Below, piece after piece: positions 10,506 to 20,419 of a stretch of DNA of 64,000 nucleotides. This DNA is from Symbiodinium natans (Eukaryota; Sar; Dinophyceae; Suessiales; Symbiodiniaceae): positions 422,501-486,500 of the forward strand of contig CAJNDS010002468.1 of assembly GCA_905221605.1 (NCBI GenBank), given 5' to 3'. Under the pieces are notes generated by a model, which was not told the origin of the DNA, did not search any database, and worked only from the letters and a program-made list of their open reading frames with translations. The translations under genes were made by a program, and so were the position numbers. Each line of letters opens with the position of its first letter. Position 1 is the first letter of the stretch.

Positions 10506-11146
10506 AAGTTTACATGATCTGGGGAAGGCATTGGGGCTTCCCCAGACCCACCTAAACATTAAAAATCCTTAAAATCTTATAAAAATCTTTAAGCTTCTGT
10601 TTAAGCATTCTCAGGATTATGAAGGTTTTAAGCCGTTTAAGCCTTTTAAAGACCTTAAATTGCTTACGTATTTAAGTGGCTGCCCTTTGCGGATTTTAGA
10701 GATTGTTGAAGTTGCCAATGGTCTGGAGAAGCCCCGGTGCCTTCCCCAGACAATATAAAATTTTTAAAATCCGTAAAGTCCTGAAAGTCTTACCGTTGTA
10801 AATGGCTGTCCTTTTAAAGTTTAAAGATTTTAGGATGTTCAATTCTAAAATCCGTAACTTCCTTAATTTTAAACGGCTGCCCGTTTTAGATTTTAAAGAA
10901 TTTTAGACTTTTGAGGGATAAACGTTTCGAGGTTGTTAAGGCTTAAAGCCTTTTAAGACCCTTTAAATCTTGAACATTTTGAAAGGCTTTAAATACCTTA
11001 AAGCCCTTCAAATTTGAAAAGGGCTGCCCCTTTTAAGGATCTTTAAAATTGCAAATGGTCTGGGGAAGCCCCGGTGCCTTCCACAGATCCTTTAAATTTT
11101 TACAAACCCCTAAAACCTAAAACCCTGAAAAGCCTTAAGCTTCTAA
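10506..11146. repeat. AT-richer degenerate repeat with hairpins
   Basis: A loose tandem repeat of about 100-150 bp is marked by TGGCTGCCC followed by TTTTAAA-like sequence (near 10678, 10804, 10874, 11022). Three copies of the GTCTGGGGAAG hairpin sit between units. No open frame of interest. It resembles a decayed satellite. Confidence 0.6.
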
Positions 11147-11553
11147 ATGGCTACCCTTCTAAAATTTTACAGAGCCGCAAAACACAAGTTTCAGAAGCAA
11201 AATGCACATAAAAACACTAGTGTTTTTATAGAGGATAATATAATAGAGCTTTTTGTATTCCAGTGCAGTTTTTACTGCATTTTTCCGGTGAAAAAACAGA
11301 AAATCAGACAAAGACGAAGACAGGAAAACCATAGGTGTGGATCATGGGGGGGGGGGGTGACCATATATATATATATATATACATGTATATGGTTTAAACC
11401 CTAGACCCTAGACCCTAAACCCTAGACCCTAGACCCTAAACCCTAAACCCTAAACCTAAAACCCTAAACCCTAAACCCTAAACCCTAAACCCTAAACCCT
11501 AAACCCTAAACCTAAAACCCTAAACCCTAAACCCTAAACCCAGCTTTTGAAAG

Positions 11554-11613
11554 GCGGGCACCAGCACTGAGGACAACGACGACCTCTCGAGCCTGAGCTC
11601 CGAGGAGGGATAG
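11554..11613 (+). CDS. Terminal exon, acidic tail
   Basis: The acceptor AG at 11552-11553 is followed by AGTSTEDNDDLSSLSSEEG and TAG at 11611-11613. It is an acidic, Ser-rich C-terminal tail typical of disordered protein ends. The left flank is C-strand repeats from 11400 and the right flank is a G-strand block. Phase 0 in. Upstream exons were not found in the repeat field to the left. Confidence 0.5.
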   Translation, partial: AGTSTEDNDDLSSLSSEEG

Positions 11614-12655
11614 TTCTTGAGGGTTTAGGGTTTAGGGTTTAGGGTTTAGGGTTTAGGGTTTAGGGTTTAGGGTTTAGGGTTTAGGTGGTTTAGCTTTTAG
11701 GATTTCGGAGGTTTTGGAGTCCATCCCAAGGGTTTAGGGTTTAGGGTTTAAGGTAACCCCCCCCTCCCTCCCCCCCCCCGCCCCGCCCACCCCCCCAACC
11801 CTACGCCCCAAGCCCTCGACACTCAAACCCTGCAAGCCCCATGGCCGGTTCGGGGATCTAGGGGTTGGGGTTTAGGGTTTAGGGTTTAGGGTTTAGGGTT
11901 TAGGGTTTAGGGTTTAGGGTTTAGGGTTTAGGGTTTAGGGTTTAGGGTTTCGGGTTTAAGACCCTGAAGCCCGTGAGCCCTTGAGGCCTCAAAAACGCTT
12001 CAACCCTCAGACCCTGAGCGCTGAACCCTTAGGCCCGTATGCCCCAACCCGAAACCCTAGTAAACTCCGCTTAGTCGCCAAATGTCTCGCTTCGTGACAA
12101 GTGCACAAACCCTAAACCCTAAACCCTAAACCCTAAACCCTAAACCCTAAACCCTATGCCCTAAACGCGAAACCCCAAACCCTTAAGCCCTTCTGCCTCA
12201 GCCCCTCAAACCTTAACTGCGGAGGCCAGTCTCCGATCTAAATGCCTCACGGTGGTTAGGGTTTAGGGAGTTTAGGGTTTAGGGTTTTGGGGTTTAGGGG
12301 GTTTTTGGGCGACTTCCATAAAGACACACATGTGGAGAGTGTCGGAGTGCCAAGGTAGAGACTTGCTGGTCCCCCCCCCTAAACCCTAAACCCTAAACCC
12401 TAAACCCTAAACCCCGGTAAACCTTGAAGCCCTAAACCCTACGCCCTAAACCCTAAACCCTGAACCCTAAACCCTAAACCCAAAACCCTAAACCCCAAAA
12501 CCCTCAACCCTTGGGGTGTAAAGCCCCAAAGTCGACTTCAAAAACCTCCTAAACCGCAACAACCCTAAACCCAAATCCCGAAACCCTAAACCCCAAACCC
12601 TAAACCCTAAACCCGAAACCCTAAACCCTAAACCCCTAACCCTAAACCCTAAACC
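11614..12655. repeat. Telomeric blocks and short islands
   Basis: G-strand blocks lie at 11620-11685 and 11870-11950; C-strand blocks at 12110-12170, 12380-12410 and 12560-12650. The islands between (11755-11850, 12030-12105, 12185-12255, 12300-12370) are short. The 12206-12250 island has an open frame after AG, too short to call. Confidence 0.7.
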
Positions 12656-12662
12656 CCGACAG

Positions 12663-12742
12663 GAGCCCTACGTCCGCCGCGCCTTGCCCGAGCTCGCTGA
12701 GCCGCTCCCAGTGGAGCGCACCTTCATCCAGCGCATCGTCAG
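12663..12742 (+). CDS. Internal exon, 26 codons
   Basis: The exon follows CCCGACAG in a C-strand flank and reads EPYVRRALPELAEPLPVER then TFIQRIVR. Codon thirds are nearly all G/C. The downstream base context is AGGATTTGGGG, so the donor is not a clear GT; a GA donor, reported in dinoflagellates, or a slightly later site is possible. Unrecognised, probably a helical or linker segment. Confidence 0.5.
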
Positions 12743-13420
12743 GATTTGGGGTTTAGGGTTTGGGGTTTAGGGTTTGCGGTTTAGGGTTTGGGGTTTGGGG
12801 TTTCAACGGTTGGGGTTTAGGGTTTGGGGTTGGGGGTTTGGAGTTTGGGGTTTGGGGTTCAGGGTTTAGGTTTTGGTGTTTAGGGTTTAGGATTTAAGGT
12901 TTAGGATTTGGGTGTATAGAAATTGGGTTTTGTGTCCGGAGTTTTGTTTTTTATTTTGTTTCGCTTTCGGCTGAACTTCAAAAAAAGCTGAAAGGAAAAG
13001 CACCGGCTTTTTCAGCCTGTTTGTTTTGGGGGGCTTCTTGTGAAAGCCAAATTTTGTCATTGGCGCTAGACTGCGCCTTTGGGCCTTTAGGGTTGTAAGG
13101 TTTGGGGTTTTTAAGGCCTTAGGGTTTTGGAGAGTTCGGGTTTTAAGGTTTCGGCTTTAGGGTTTAGTGGTTTTCGGGTTTTTGGGGGATTTTAGGGTTC
13201 AAAAAGGTTTTAAGGTTTTGGGCTTTTAGGGTTTTAGGGTTTCAGGGTTTAGGGTTTTTGGGGTTTTTGGGTTTTGAGGCTTTGTTCTGGGTTTGGGTTT
13301 TTTGGGGTTTAGGAGTAAATTTGAGGCTAAGGCCACAAGACTTCCCCGGCTTTACGGTTGTGGGTTTTGGGTTTAGGATTCAGTGTTAAGGGTTGAATAC
13401 TCCCCCCCCCCCCCCCCAAG

Positions 13421-13554
13421 GGTACTTCAGCCTGATTAGCCTTGCACGGTGGGGAGTGCAAGAGTGGCAGGGTATCCTCGAAGCATGGGGACCCATTAGC
13501 AAGGGTTTGAGGAATGGGCGGGTCAAGTTGCCACAGCTAGTGTTCAGCGTCTAG
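13421..13554 (+). CDS. Terminal exon after poly-C tract
   Basis: A run of about 17 C (13402-13418) ends in AAG. The frame then reads ISLARWGVQEWQGILEAWG and NGRVKLPQLVFSV to TAG at 13552-13554. It is rich in Trp, Gly and Leu. The stop overlaps the first TAGGG of the next repeat, so the true exon could end earlier. Phase 1 in. No family recognised. Confidence 0.4.
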
Positions 13555-13762
13555 GGTTTCGGGTTCAGGGTTCAGGGGTTAGGTTTCACGTATCAAGATG
13601 TTGAGCAGCACGGGTCCTGAGGTTGAGTTTTTTTTTATGTTTTGCAGGTATGGGTTTTAGGGTTTAGGGTTTTAGGGTTTAGGGCTTAGGGTTTAGGAGT
13701 TATATAGGGCTTTAGGTCTTTTTGTTCATACCGAGCCTTTCCTTCGTTAGACTGCTGCCCAG

Positions 13763-13864
13763 GTTCAGCAACCGAGCTTTCATCCACCGCCGCCGTTCCC
13801 GTTCCGTTTGAAAAGAGCCTGGTGGGCGAAAGCTGCTGGTGAAGTGCAGTTATATATTGGCTAG
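13763..13864 (+). CDS. Terminal exon, Pro-rich, stop supplied by transposon
   Basis: The acceptor ACTGCTGCCCAG is followed by VQQPSFHPPPPFPFRLKR and WWAKAAGEVQLYIG. The stop TAG at 13862-13864 lies in the first CTAG of a family A element that starts at 13861. The insertion may therefore have truncated the original reading frame. Phase 0 in. Product unknown. Confidence 0.4.
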   Translation, partial: VQQPSFHPPPPFPFRLKRAWWAKAAGEVQLYIG

Positions 13865-13974
13865 GATGCCCAGTAGTGCCCTTTTCCCTTTTTGGGGGGT
13901 TGAGGTTCCCTTAATAAACCCCTTTAAGCAAAAAAAGGGCACCCTTTTTGAGCCTTGGTTACTGGGCAGCCTAG
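13861..13974. mobile_element. Family A foldback element, copy 1
   Basis: Ends CTAGGATGCCCAGTAGT and GGTTACTGGGCAGCCTAG are inverted repeats. The interior has CCCTTTTTGGGGGG and AAAAAAGGGCACCCTTTTT motifs. Full copies also lie at 32898 and 42165; decayed copies near 24289, 51480 and 59300. Flanking duplication here is imperfect (TTGG/CTGG). Confidence 0.75.
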
Positions 13975-14157
13975 CTGGGTTTGTTACGCGCTATTGCTGT
14001 ACCGGCATACCCTCAGAACCACAAACCCCGAGACTTCACTCCCCCCCCTTTATGAGGACAGACTGCATGCATGGCAGCAGGATCCTGGATACCACTTCAA
14101 GAGTTCTCATCGAATTGCCCCCCACACCTTAAGCCTGAGCCCTAGACCTGAAACCTT

Positions 14158-14272
14158 GAGTAGCTGAGTTGCTGAATGAGTGCACTTGACACTTTTTGGG
14201 GTACTACTAATCCCCGCTGTAGAACTGAAAGTGTACACTTTCTGGGGGGCTTATGACAACTCAGCAGCTAAG
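14158..14272. mobile_element. Family C foldback element, copy 1
   Basis: Ends AGTAGCTGAGTTGCTGAATG and CAACTCAGCAGCTAAG are inverted. The interior contains GACACTTTTTGGGGTACT and GAACTGAAAGTGTACACTT. Two other copies lie at 26379 and 26981. Non-coding, MITE-like. Confidence 0.7.
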
Positions 14273-14392
14273 ATAAGGGAGATTGAAGTGGCATTTGCGG
14301 TTTAGGGTTTTGGGTTTAGGGTTTAGGGTTTAGGGTTTAGGTTTTGCCGCCTTGCGGCCCTTGTGGAAACAGCTGCTGCTTTGCTCCCCCAG

Positions 14393-14441
14393 GGCCAAAC
14401 GAAGAGACTGGCGCTTCCCGCTCTGTGGCTGTTGAAGTGCG
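14393..14441 (+). CDS. Small internal exon
   Basis: A pyrimidine-rich acceptor (GCTTTGCTCCCCCAG) precedes GQTKRLALPALWLLKC, and the donor is G|GTTTAGGG. Phase 0 in, 1 out. Both neighbours are G-strand repeat. Unrecognised. Confidence 0.4.
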
Positions 14442-14787
14442 GTTTAGGGTTTAGGGTTTAGGGTTTAGGGTTTAGGGTTTAGGGTTTAGGGTTTAGGGTT
14501 CACTCGTTGTATCTGAGGATCATTCACCATACCCCAGACCCATACCCCTAAACCTAGAAATGGAGAATATAAGGAAGGGTTTTTTTCAATTCAGACTCTC
14601 TTTTTATCTAAGAACCCAAACCTGCTTGTTTGTAGGTTAGCTAAGAATCCTATGAGGGGGGTTTAGCGTCATAACCCTACAAGAAGGGCACGTATTGGGC
14701 TCTTCTGGGTTTAGGGCCTTTAGGGGTTTAGGGTATTTTTGGTTCACTTAAGGTGCTACACACTGTTTAGGGAGGTCTCGTCCACAG

Positions 14788-14900
14788 TACAGTGGCGATT
14801 GCCTCGAGCTTCCAATGCTGGTGTTCCAGAACAGCCACGGAGCAAGTGTGCGGGCCGACACCCGGAGCTGGTGATGCCGAATGGGCCCTATGAACTCTGA
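14788..14900 (+). CDS. Terminal exon, Arg/Pro-rich
   Basis: The frame opens after TCCACAG and reads WRLPRASN, then AGVPEQPRSKCAGRHPELV, ending PYEL and TGA at 14898-14900. Phase 1 in agrees with the phase 1 out of the exon at 14393-14441, so the two may belong to one gene across a 346-base intron. It is a basic, proline-rich tail. Product unknown. Confidence 0.45.
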
Positions 14901-15126
14901 AGGCTTAAGCCTGAAAAGCCTGCACCCCCAAAACCCTAAAACCCAACACCCCTAATCCCTTAACCCCTAGCCCGCAATCCCCTAAACAACATCTCCCCCC
15001 CCCCCCCCTCTCACCCTTGGCGATAGTGTCCTTACATCCTACTACCCCAAATCCCTCCCTGTTCATGAGCCCGAACCCTCAAACCCTACGGCCGCCTAAA
15101 ACCCTCTGGCTCTGAGATTCTCGCAG

Positions 15127-15251
15127 CCCGAAACAGCAAAAAATCCGAGCGCTCTGCCCGCTGGGTTTGAGGCCGGCTCCCGTTGACTCCCGCACATCCC
15201 CTGCTTGGGTTCCTTTATCCACATCAAGAGGCGGAGCTAAGATACTAAGCG
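15127..15251 (+). CDS. Internal exon, 41 codons
   Basis: The acceptor TTCTCGCAG is followed by PKQQKIRALCPLGLRPAPV and SPAWVPLSTSRGGAKILS, with donor G|GTTTAGGG. One other frame stops early, so this is the only long frame. It is basic and proline-rich. Phase 2 in, 1 out. No family recognised. Confidence 0.5.
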
Positions 15252-16077
15252 GTTTAGGGTTTAGGGTTTGGGGTTTAGGGCTTAGGGTTTAGGGTTAGCC
15301 TTACAAGCCTACACCCCTGAAACCCTGAAGCACCTAACCCTAAAGCCCTAAACCCTGAGACGCGAAAGCCTGAGCCCGAACCCTGAGCCCGAGAACACAA
15401 AGTCCTAGAACACAAAACCCGAACTCCGAAAATCCGAACCTACCCCGAACCATGAAGCCTAAGCCCTAACCTTCCTCGGTGCAGAACCTGGTGGTTGACC
15501 GAATTTATGGTTCTTTTCGGGTTTTTGAAGGCTTGCTGGTGTTTTTAGGGCTTCAGGGTTTTAGGGTTTCCGGGTGTTAGGGTTAAACATAACCCTCGTG
15601 TTTGTAGGCTTTAGGCTTTGAGGCTGAATCAGATCAGCCCTAAAAGCCCTAAACCCTGAAACATATAGCTGAGGGTTTGTAGGGTTTAGGGTTTAGGGTT
15701 TAGGGTTCTCAGCCCTGAACCCTAGCTCGGGGTTGCTGGACAATTCCGGTTGCCCTTTGTGTGGGATGGTCGTTTAGTTAAGGGGATTGAGCAAGAGAGG
15801 GTGCCTGCTATTCGGGGAACGTAGTTATGAAGGTGGCTCACGTTTCAGGGTGCAGAGGTTTAGGGTTTCGGGTTTGGGGTTTAGATCCGTGAATGGAAAG
15901 TGGACAGGGCCCAAGGCAGGTACTCTCCTGCAAGATTGCGCGAACTTTACTTGGAGGTTCATGGGCAGTGATCACTTTTATCGGTGGGACAACCGCATAT
16001 ACGACTTCTTTATTTTGACTTAGTGTGGCCCGCCCTCAAAAACTAGCCATGGAGCTTCAAGTACATGATCTGCAAGA

Positions 16078-16269
16078 TTGCGCAGACCGAAGCAGATGCG
16101 TGATCGTCCTATGCACGGTCGCGATTTGCTGCCACAGCCCCTGTTACTCCGCCTGACTTGCTCGGCGTCGATGTGCGCTTGTTGCCTTCGAGGTTGTGCA
16201 GACCTTGACCGAGCTGGACCGTCCTATGCACGGCCGCTTGCCTTTGGAGCTCCATCTGAGTCTTTGTGA
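16078..16269 (+). CDS. Open frame with internal direct repeat
   Basis: About 63 codons are open to TGA at 16267-16269, with segments PKQMRDRPMHGRDLLPQP and ASMCACCLRGCADLDR. The DNA contains two copies of a CGTCCTATGCACGG block about 120 bases apart, so part of it is an internal duplication. Third positions are G/C-biased. The start is not fixed; AG at 16074-16075 could be an acceptor. Cys-rich, unrecognised. Confidence 0.4.
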   Translation: MRRPKQMRDRPMHGRDLLPQPLLLRLTCSASMCACCLRGCADLDRAGPSYARPLAFGAPSESL

Positions 16270-16611
16270 GCTAGGGTAGACAGGGTTTTCAAACGGCAAC
16301 CCTGCATGCCCTTTTCAAAATGGGAGATCTGCCGCCAGCGTTGTGTGTACATGTCTACACATGAAACAGGCGGACATGTTGAAGCCTAAACCCTCAACCC
16401 TAAACCCAGAGGCGGACCCAAACAAAAGCCTACACCCGTCATCCCTAAACCTATACCCAGGAATGTTCCCGACGTGAGACCTCATTCAGGCATCCCAAGA
16501 TCTTAGAGAACCCTACTCCCTAAACCCGAAACCCTAAACCCTAAACCCTAAACCCTAAACCCTAAACCTTAAACCCTAACTCCCCCAAAAGAAAAACTCT
16601 ATGCCCTTAAG

Positions 16612-16686
16612 CATTGCTCCGAAAGCTTGAGTGGTTTTCGTTCCTGGCAGGGCTTGAAGGGGCCAGAATGTCAGGCCCTGGCTTGA
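16612..16686 (+). CDS. Terminal exon
   Basis: The exon begins after CCCTTAAG in a C-strand flank and reads HCSESLSGFRSWQGLKG and PECQALA to TGA at 16684-16686. G-strand repeats follow within 10 bases. Phase 0 in. Unrecognised. Confidence 0.4.
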   Translation, partial: HCSESLSGFRSWQGLKGPECQALA

Positions 16687-16783
16687 CACTGAGGGTTTAG
16701 GGTTGAGGGTTTGGGGTTTAGGGTTTAGGGTTTAGGGATTATTAGTCGATTATTAGTCTCTTCGGTGCGAATCCTCAAAAAAA

Positions 16784-16871
16784 ATGTTGTGGAGCCCCAG
16801 TCTCATGTGGGCTTCGCCTTCTCTGAACACCTCACGTCATGTCACTTCCAAGCTGATCTTGCTGGACGAGG
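16784..16871 (+). CDS. Candidate first exon with ATG
   Basis: ATG at 16784 follows an A-run and an upstream AG, and reads MLWSPSLMWASPSLNTSR then SKLILLDE to a GAGG|GTCCCG donor. It is preceded by G-strand and followed by C-strand repeats. The N-terminus is hydrophobic and might be targeting sequence, but no clear signal peptide can be shown. Phase 1 out. Confidence 0.35.
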
Positions 16872-16973
16872 GTCCCGAAGCCCTAAACCCTAAACCCTAT
16901 AAACCCTCAACCCTCAACCCTCACCCCAAACCATACCCCCCCCCCCCCCCCCCCCCCCCCCGCCCATCTTGAG

Positions 16974-17114
16974 CTGAAGCATGAGAATCTGAGAACACCC
17001 GCGTCGGCAAGAGCAGCCGGACGGATATGTTGCGGCATGTGTTGCGGGATATGTTGCGGCGCACCAGTCAAGCGGGGCAATGGTTACCGTGGTATCTATG
17101 GGGTTCTGGAATAG
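16974..17114 (+). CDS. Terminal exon with CCG triplication
   Basis: A poly-C tract (about 16935-16961) and CCCATCTTGAG lead into the exon. It reads NLRTPASARAAG, then RICCGMCCGICCGAPVKR and GNGYRGIYGVLE to TAG at 17112-17114. The threefold ICCG/MCCG motif is encoded by a short DNA repeat (ATGTTGCGG). Phase 0 in. Function unknown; Cys pairs could bind metal but this is inference. Confidence 0.45.
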   Translation: MKHENLRTPASARAAGRICCGMCCGICCGAPVKRGNGYRGIYGVLE

Positions 17115-17454
17115 GTAGGGCTTGGCAGTCCCCTCAACTTTAAATCCTGAAACCCATTTGGAGGTGTAGGGTTTATGTACATGGCTGCAGAGTATGGAGT
17201 TTACGGCTTTGGGCTTAAGTGCTTCAGGGGATATTTAGGCTGCTTTGCAGCTGAATTAGAGGGCTTTAGGTTTTTGAGGCCGGTTGAAGGGCTGTAGGGC
17301 TTCAGGTGTTTACGTTTTTGGAGATTGCTTTCTTTTTGTTTATGTTTTTTTGTTTTGTTAGTATTTGGAGGGGGGGTGCTATATAGGGGGTCGGAATAAT
17401 TACTAGTCGTATTCCTTTATCATGGTCCCTATATGATTATATTATAGTAGAATA

Positions 17455-17550
17455 ACCCCCCCCCCCCCCCCCCCGAAAAAAAAATAGTAGTAAATAAAGA
17501 AAACATAATAACAAATAAGAAAAAAACATAAATAAAATGAAAAAGAAAAA
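17455..17550. repeat. Poly-C then A-rich tract
   Basis: About 20 C are followed by an A-rich stretch with AAATAAA-like motifs. It has the look of a homopolymer pair at the edge of an inserted element. The minus-strand open frame across it is low-complexity and not called. Confidence 0.6.
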
Positions 17551-17867
17551 TGTCCCTTGAAGCGATTAAGGCCCATCTATTCGGCCTTTCCATTTTGAGG
17601 GCTCTTGGGCTTTGAGGGCTTTCGGATTTGTGGGTCTTAGGGTTGGGTGGCTTTGCCCATCTACTTAACACCCCGAACCCTCAAGCTGCTTCAAGGTTCT
17701 GGGTACTTATACGTAGGGGAGGCTCTAGGGTACATATAAGTAGGGCGTAGGCTTACACGTACCTCAAAATTAAGGGTACAACCGTTGCTACCCTACTTAC
17801 ATGTAATACCTCTAACTTTAACTACCCAAGTAGGGTTGCCTAGACTTGCCCTGCGGCTCCGCAACAG

Positions 17868-17945
17868 ATGGAATTTTTGCCGGGTCCTCTTGTTACGAAA
17901 GGGCAACGTACGTCCCAGAAGTCGGACTCTGTCAGGGGAGTTTAG
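17868..17945 (+). CDS. Short ORF or first exon
   Basis: ATG at 17868 sits directly after CTCCGCAACAG and reads MEFLPGPLVTKGQRTSQK then SDSVRGV and TAG at 17943-17945. An AG immediately before the ATG fits a leader trans-splice site. The frame could instead leave at GGGGAG before the stop. Unrecognised. Confidence 0.35.
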   Translation: MEFLPGPLVTKGQRTSQKSDSVRGV

Positions 17946-18138
17946 ATCGAGGGCTTGATGTTTCCCTAAACCCTAAACCCTAAACCTGAAGCCTCCGAGG
18001 GGCCCGAGTTGTTGAAACCGGGCTTAGGGTACATTTTGGGGGGCTATAGAGCATAAGGGTGTTGGGGGTGTTGGGGTCTAAGGTGCCCTAAACCATAAAC
18101 CCTAAACCCTAAACCCTAAACCCCAAACCCGGTGTCAG

Positions 18139-18187
18139 GAAACCCATTAAGGGCTTCTTTGGGCAATACCGGCCCCTGCGCCCCTAA
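18139..18187 (+). CDS. Small terminal exon
   Basis: AG at 18137-18138 is followed by KPIKGFFGQYRPLRP and TAA at 18185-18187. C-strand repeats lie to the left. The basic tail is short; phase 2 in. Unrecognised. Confidence 0.35.
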
Positions 18188-18316
18188 ACCCGAATACCGG
18201 CTTGAGATCGTATACGGGGGAGTATGGACCCCATTCCTAACACTTGGGTTCAGGGTTCAGGGTTCAGGGTTTAGGGTTTAGGGTTTAGGGTTTAGGGTTT
18301 AGGGTGTTGGACTTAG

Positions 18317-18449
18317 CAACAAGGGCCCTTGTACCAACCTGAGAGGTTTAGGTACGATCTCCTCTTCTGGGAGGGCTGCCTCAGATCCGGCATGAGCGAC
18401 CACTGCTCAGACCTGGGCGTCCCAGGGCGAGATAGCCTCAATCCGATTG
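18317..18449 (+). CDS. Internal exon, 44 codons
   Basis: The exon opens after TTGGACTTAG and reads QQGPLYQPERFR, YDLLFWEGCLRSGMSDHC and DLGVPGRDSLNPI, with donor G|GTTGTAGGG. It is one of the longer clean frames and has a balanced amino-acid mix. Phase 0 in, 1 out. The intron that follows runs from a short G-strand into a C-strand block. No family recognised. Confidence 0.5.
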
Positions 18450-18566
18450 GTTGTAGGGTTTAGGGTTTCGGGGAACCACCCTAAACCCTAAACCCTAAAC
18501 CCTAAACCCTAAGCCCTAAACCCTAAACCCTAAACCCTTTGAGGCCCTAGTATCATCTCTATTTAG

Positions 18567-18668
18567 GTACATGGACCCTTCGAGTCTCTAGCCATGAACC
18601 ACCAAGTGAACCCTAGACTTCCGCGGCTCTGCATCTCAAAGGGCGCTTTGAGGCCTGCCGTTGGCATC
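18567..18668 (+). CDS. Internal exon, 34 codons
   Basis: The acceptor TCATCTCTATTTAG is followed by exactly 34 codons, with VHGPFESLAMNHQVNPRL and LCISKGALRPAVGI, and donor GTTAGGGTTT. Its phase (0 in) does not match the phase 1 end of 18317-18449, so either a donor is shifted or they are different genes. Right flank is a ten-unit G-strand block. Confidence 0.5.
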
Positions 18669-18823
18669 GTTAGGGTTTAGGGTTTAGGGTTTAGGGTTTA
18701 GGGTTTAGGGTTTAGGGTTTAGGGTTTAGGGTTTAGGGTTTAGGCTTAGGGCTTAGGGCTTAGGGTCTAAAATTAGGTTTACCCTGAACTTAATAAAGCC
18801 CAAACCCTAAACGCTGACATCAG

Positions 18824-18914
18824 TGCGGGGTGCAAGACTTTTCGAGGTAGCCCTGTGATGGCCTGTGACTTTGGTGCCAGGCACCTATGCTGCATGGCAA
18901 GAGATGAGCCTTGA
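18824..18914 (+). CDS. Terminal exon, Cys-rich
   Basis: After GCTGACATCAG the frame reads AGCKTFRG, SPVMACDFGARHLCCMAR and DEP to TGA at 18912-18914. An alternative frame in the phase expected from 18567-18668 stops sooner (TAG at about 18848). Unrecognised. Confidence 0.4.
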
Positions 18915-19196
18915 CAACCCGTAAACCCTAGACCCTAAACCCTACACCCTACACCCTAGACCCTAAACCCTAAACCCTAAACCCTAAACCCTAAACCCTA
19001 AACCCTAAACCCTAAACCCTAAACCTCTTCACCCGAACTCCAAGGTAGGTACCATGGGCCCTTAGTGTGGTCTCTTGCTCTTTATAGGGGTCCGAAGTAT
19101 GGGCCCTTGCTATATAGGTTTAGGGTTTAGGCTTTAGGGTTTAGGGTTTAGGGTGTACGGTGCAGGGTTTAGGGTTTAAAATGGCTCCAAGTTAAG

Positions 19197-19405
19197 GGCC
19201 GTTACGTCGGATCCCCGACGAACATGGAAAGCCGTACAGCCGCAAAGTAAATCCAAGACAAATCTCTCGGCCCGTTGTTTTGGCTATCGTACAAATCCCC
19301 AGGTTATCCTTCGGGTAAACCCTAAACCCTAAACCCTAAACCCTAAACCCTAAACCCTAAACCCTAAACCCTAAACCCTAAACCCTAAACCCTAAACCCT
19401 AAACC

Positions 19406-19493
<88 letters not shown>

Positions 19494-20324
19494 ACCCTAC
19501 ACTCCAAAAAAGCCTAAGCCCGGATGGGTTAGCACCATTGGGGCCTGGTGTTCCTAACTTCGCTTCTGGAGCCTGAGAAACGTGAGGTTTTAGGAGCTCG
19601 TTAGGCTTTCCTTAGGTTTGTGTGTTTAGGGTTTAGGGTTTAGGGCTAGGGTTTAGGGAGTGGGGTTTAGGGTTTGGGGTTTAGGGCTAGTTGGGGTGTA
19701 GGGTTTAGGGTTTAGGGTTTAGGGTTGAGGGTGTAGCGGGCCTTGGGTTTAGGGCGAAGAGGGTTTGGGAACGAGACCCAAGCCCGAACTGGCCTCTGGC
19801 ATCGGCATACAAGGAGGGACCCTAGAAGGGACCCTTAAGTCTTATTCCTCTATAATAAGCACCATATACCTTACATATAGTCCCTATAGACCTAAGTAGC
19901 CCCTAAATACCTAAGTAGCCCCCATATACCTTACATATAGCCCCTATATACCGAAGTAGCCCCTACATAACCCCCAGATACCCTTATAAGGGTCCCTCCT
20001 TTAGTCCCTGAAGAAGCCCCGATAAGAGACCCTTATTTCCCGTTTTTGGGGGGCTTAGGTTCCCTTCTAAGCCCCTTTAAACCAAAAACACTGTAAGCCC
20101 TAAACCCTAAACCCTAAACCCTAAACCCTACACCCTACAAACCCCAAACCCTAAACCCTAAACCCTACAAACCCTAAACCCTAATTATGACCTACAAGCC
20201 CTAAACCCTTAGGGTTACTCTTGGGCCTAGATTTGAGGTTTAGAGGTTTCGCTGCTCATCTCACAGCTGCACAGCGCCGAGACGCAGGCGCAGCGTCTGA
20301 AGTGTGTTGGGGCCCGATGCAAGG
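19197..20324 (+). CDS. Three-exon partial gene
   Basis: Exons 19197-19314, 19533-19586 and 20267-20324 join in one frame. They read DPRRTWKAVQPQSKSKTN ... NPQVILR, HHWGLVFLTSLLEPEKRE and LHSAETQAQRLKCVGARCK. Donors are GTAAACCC, GTTTTAGG and G|GTTAAGGG; acceptors are AG. The first intron is a C-strand telomeric block that passes into about 14 CCCTCAA units. The second contains a foldback element (19811-20002). Both ends are open: the upstream phase is 2 and downstream 1. A possible last exon begins at 20355. Protein unrecognised; the middle exon is hydrophobic then charged. Confidence 0.5.
19315..19497 (-). repeat. C-strand block passing into CCCTCAA array
   Basis: About twelve CCCTAAA units are followed by about fourteen exact CCCTCAA units. 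The abrupt block switch shows expansion of a single variant. It forms most of an inferred intron. Confidence 0.85.
19811..20002. mobile_element. Foldback element with internal repeats
   Basis: Ends AAGGAGGGACCCTAG and AAGGGTCCCTCCTT are inverted. Inside, ATATACCTTACATATAG and CCTAAGTAGCCCC recur two to four times. A related AT-rich element lies at 31930-32218. It sits in an inferred intron. Confidence 0.6.
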
Positions 20325-20419
20325 GTTAAGGGTTTAGGGTTTGGGGTTTCGGGTTCAGCATCTCAAGTCCGAGCATTCACTAGTCAAGCAGCTTGTCAAG
20401 CGTTGGAAAAAAATCCCAC

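Noticed and set aside
11147-11404. 85-codon frame from ATG in the AT-rich repeat
   Set aside because: No exon signals, composition like the surrounding decayed repeat, and it ends in a TA/G run.
16040-16065. Spliced-leader relic (TAGCCATGGAGCTTCAAG resembles TAGCCATTTTGGCTCAAG)
   Set aside because: Needs three gaps or changes; a similar partial match at 48027 also lacks context. Not above chance.
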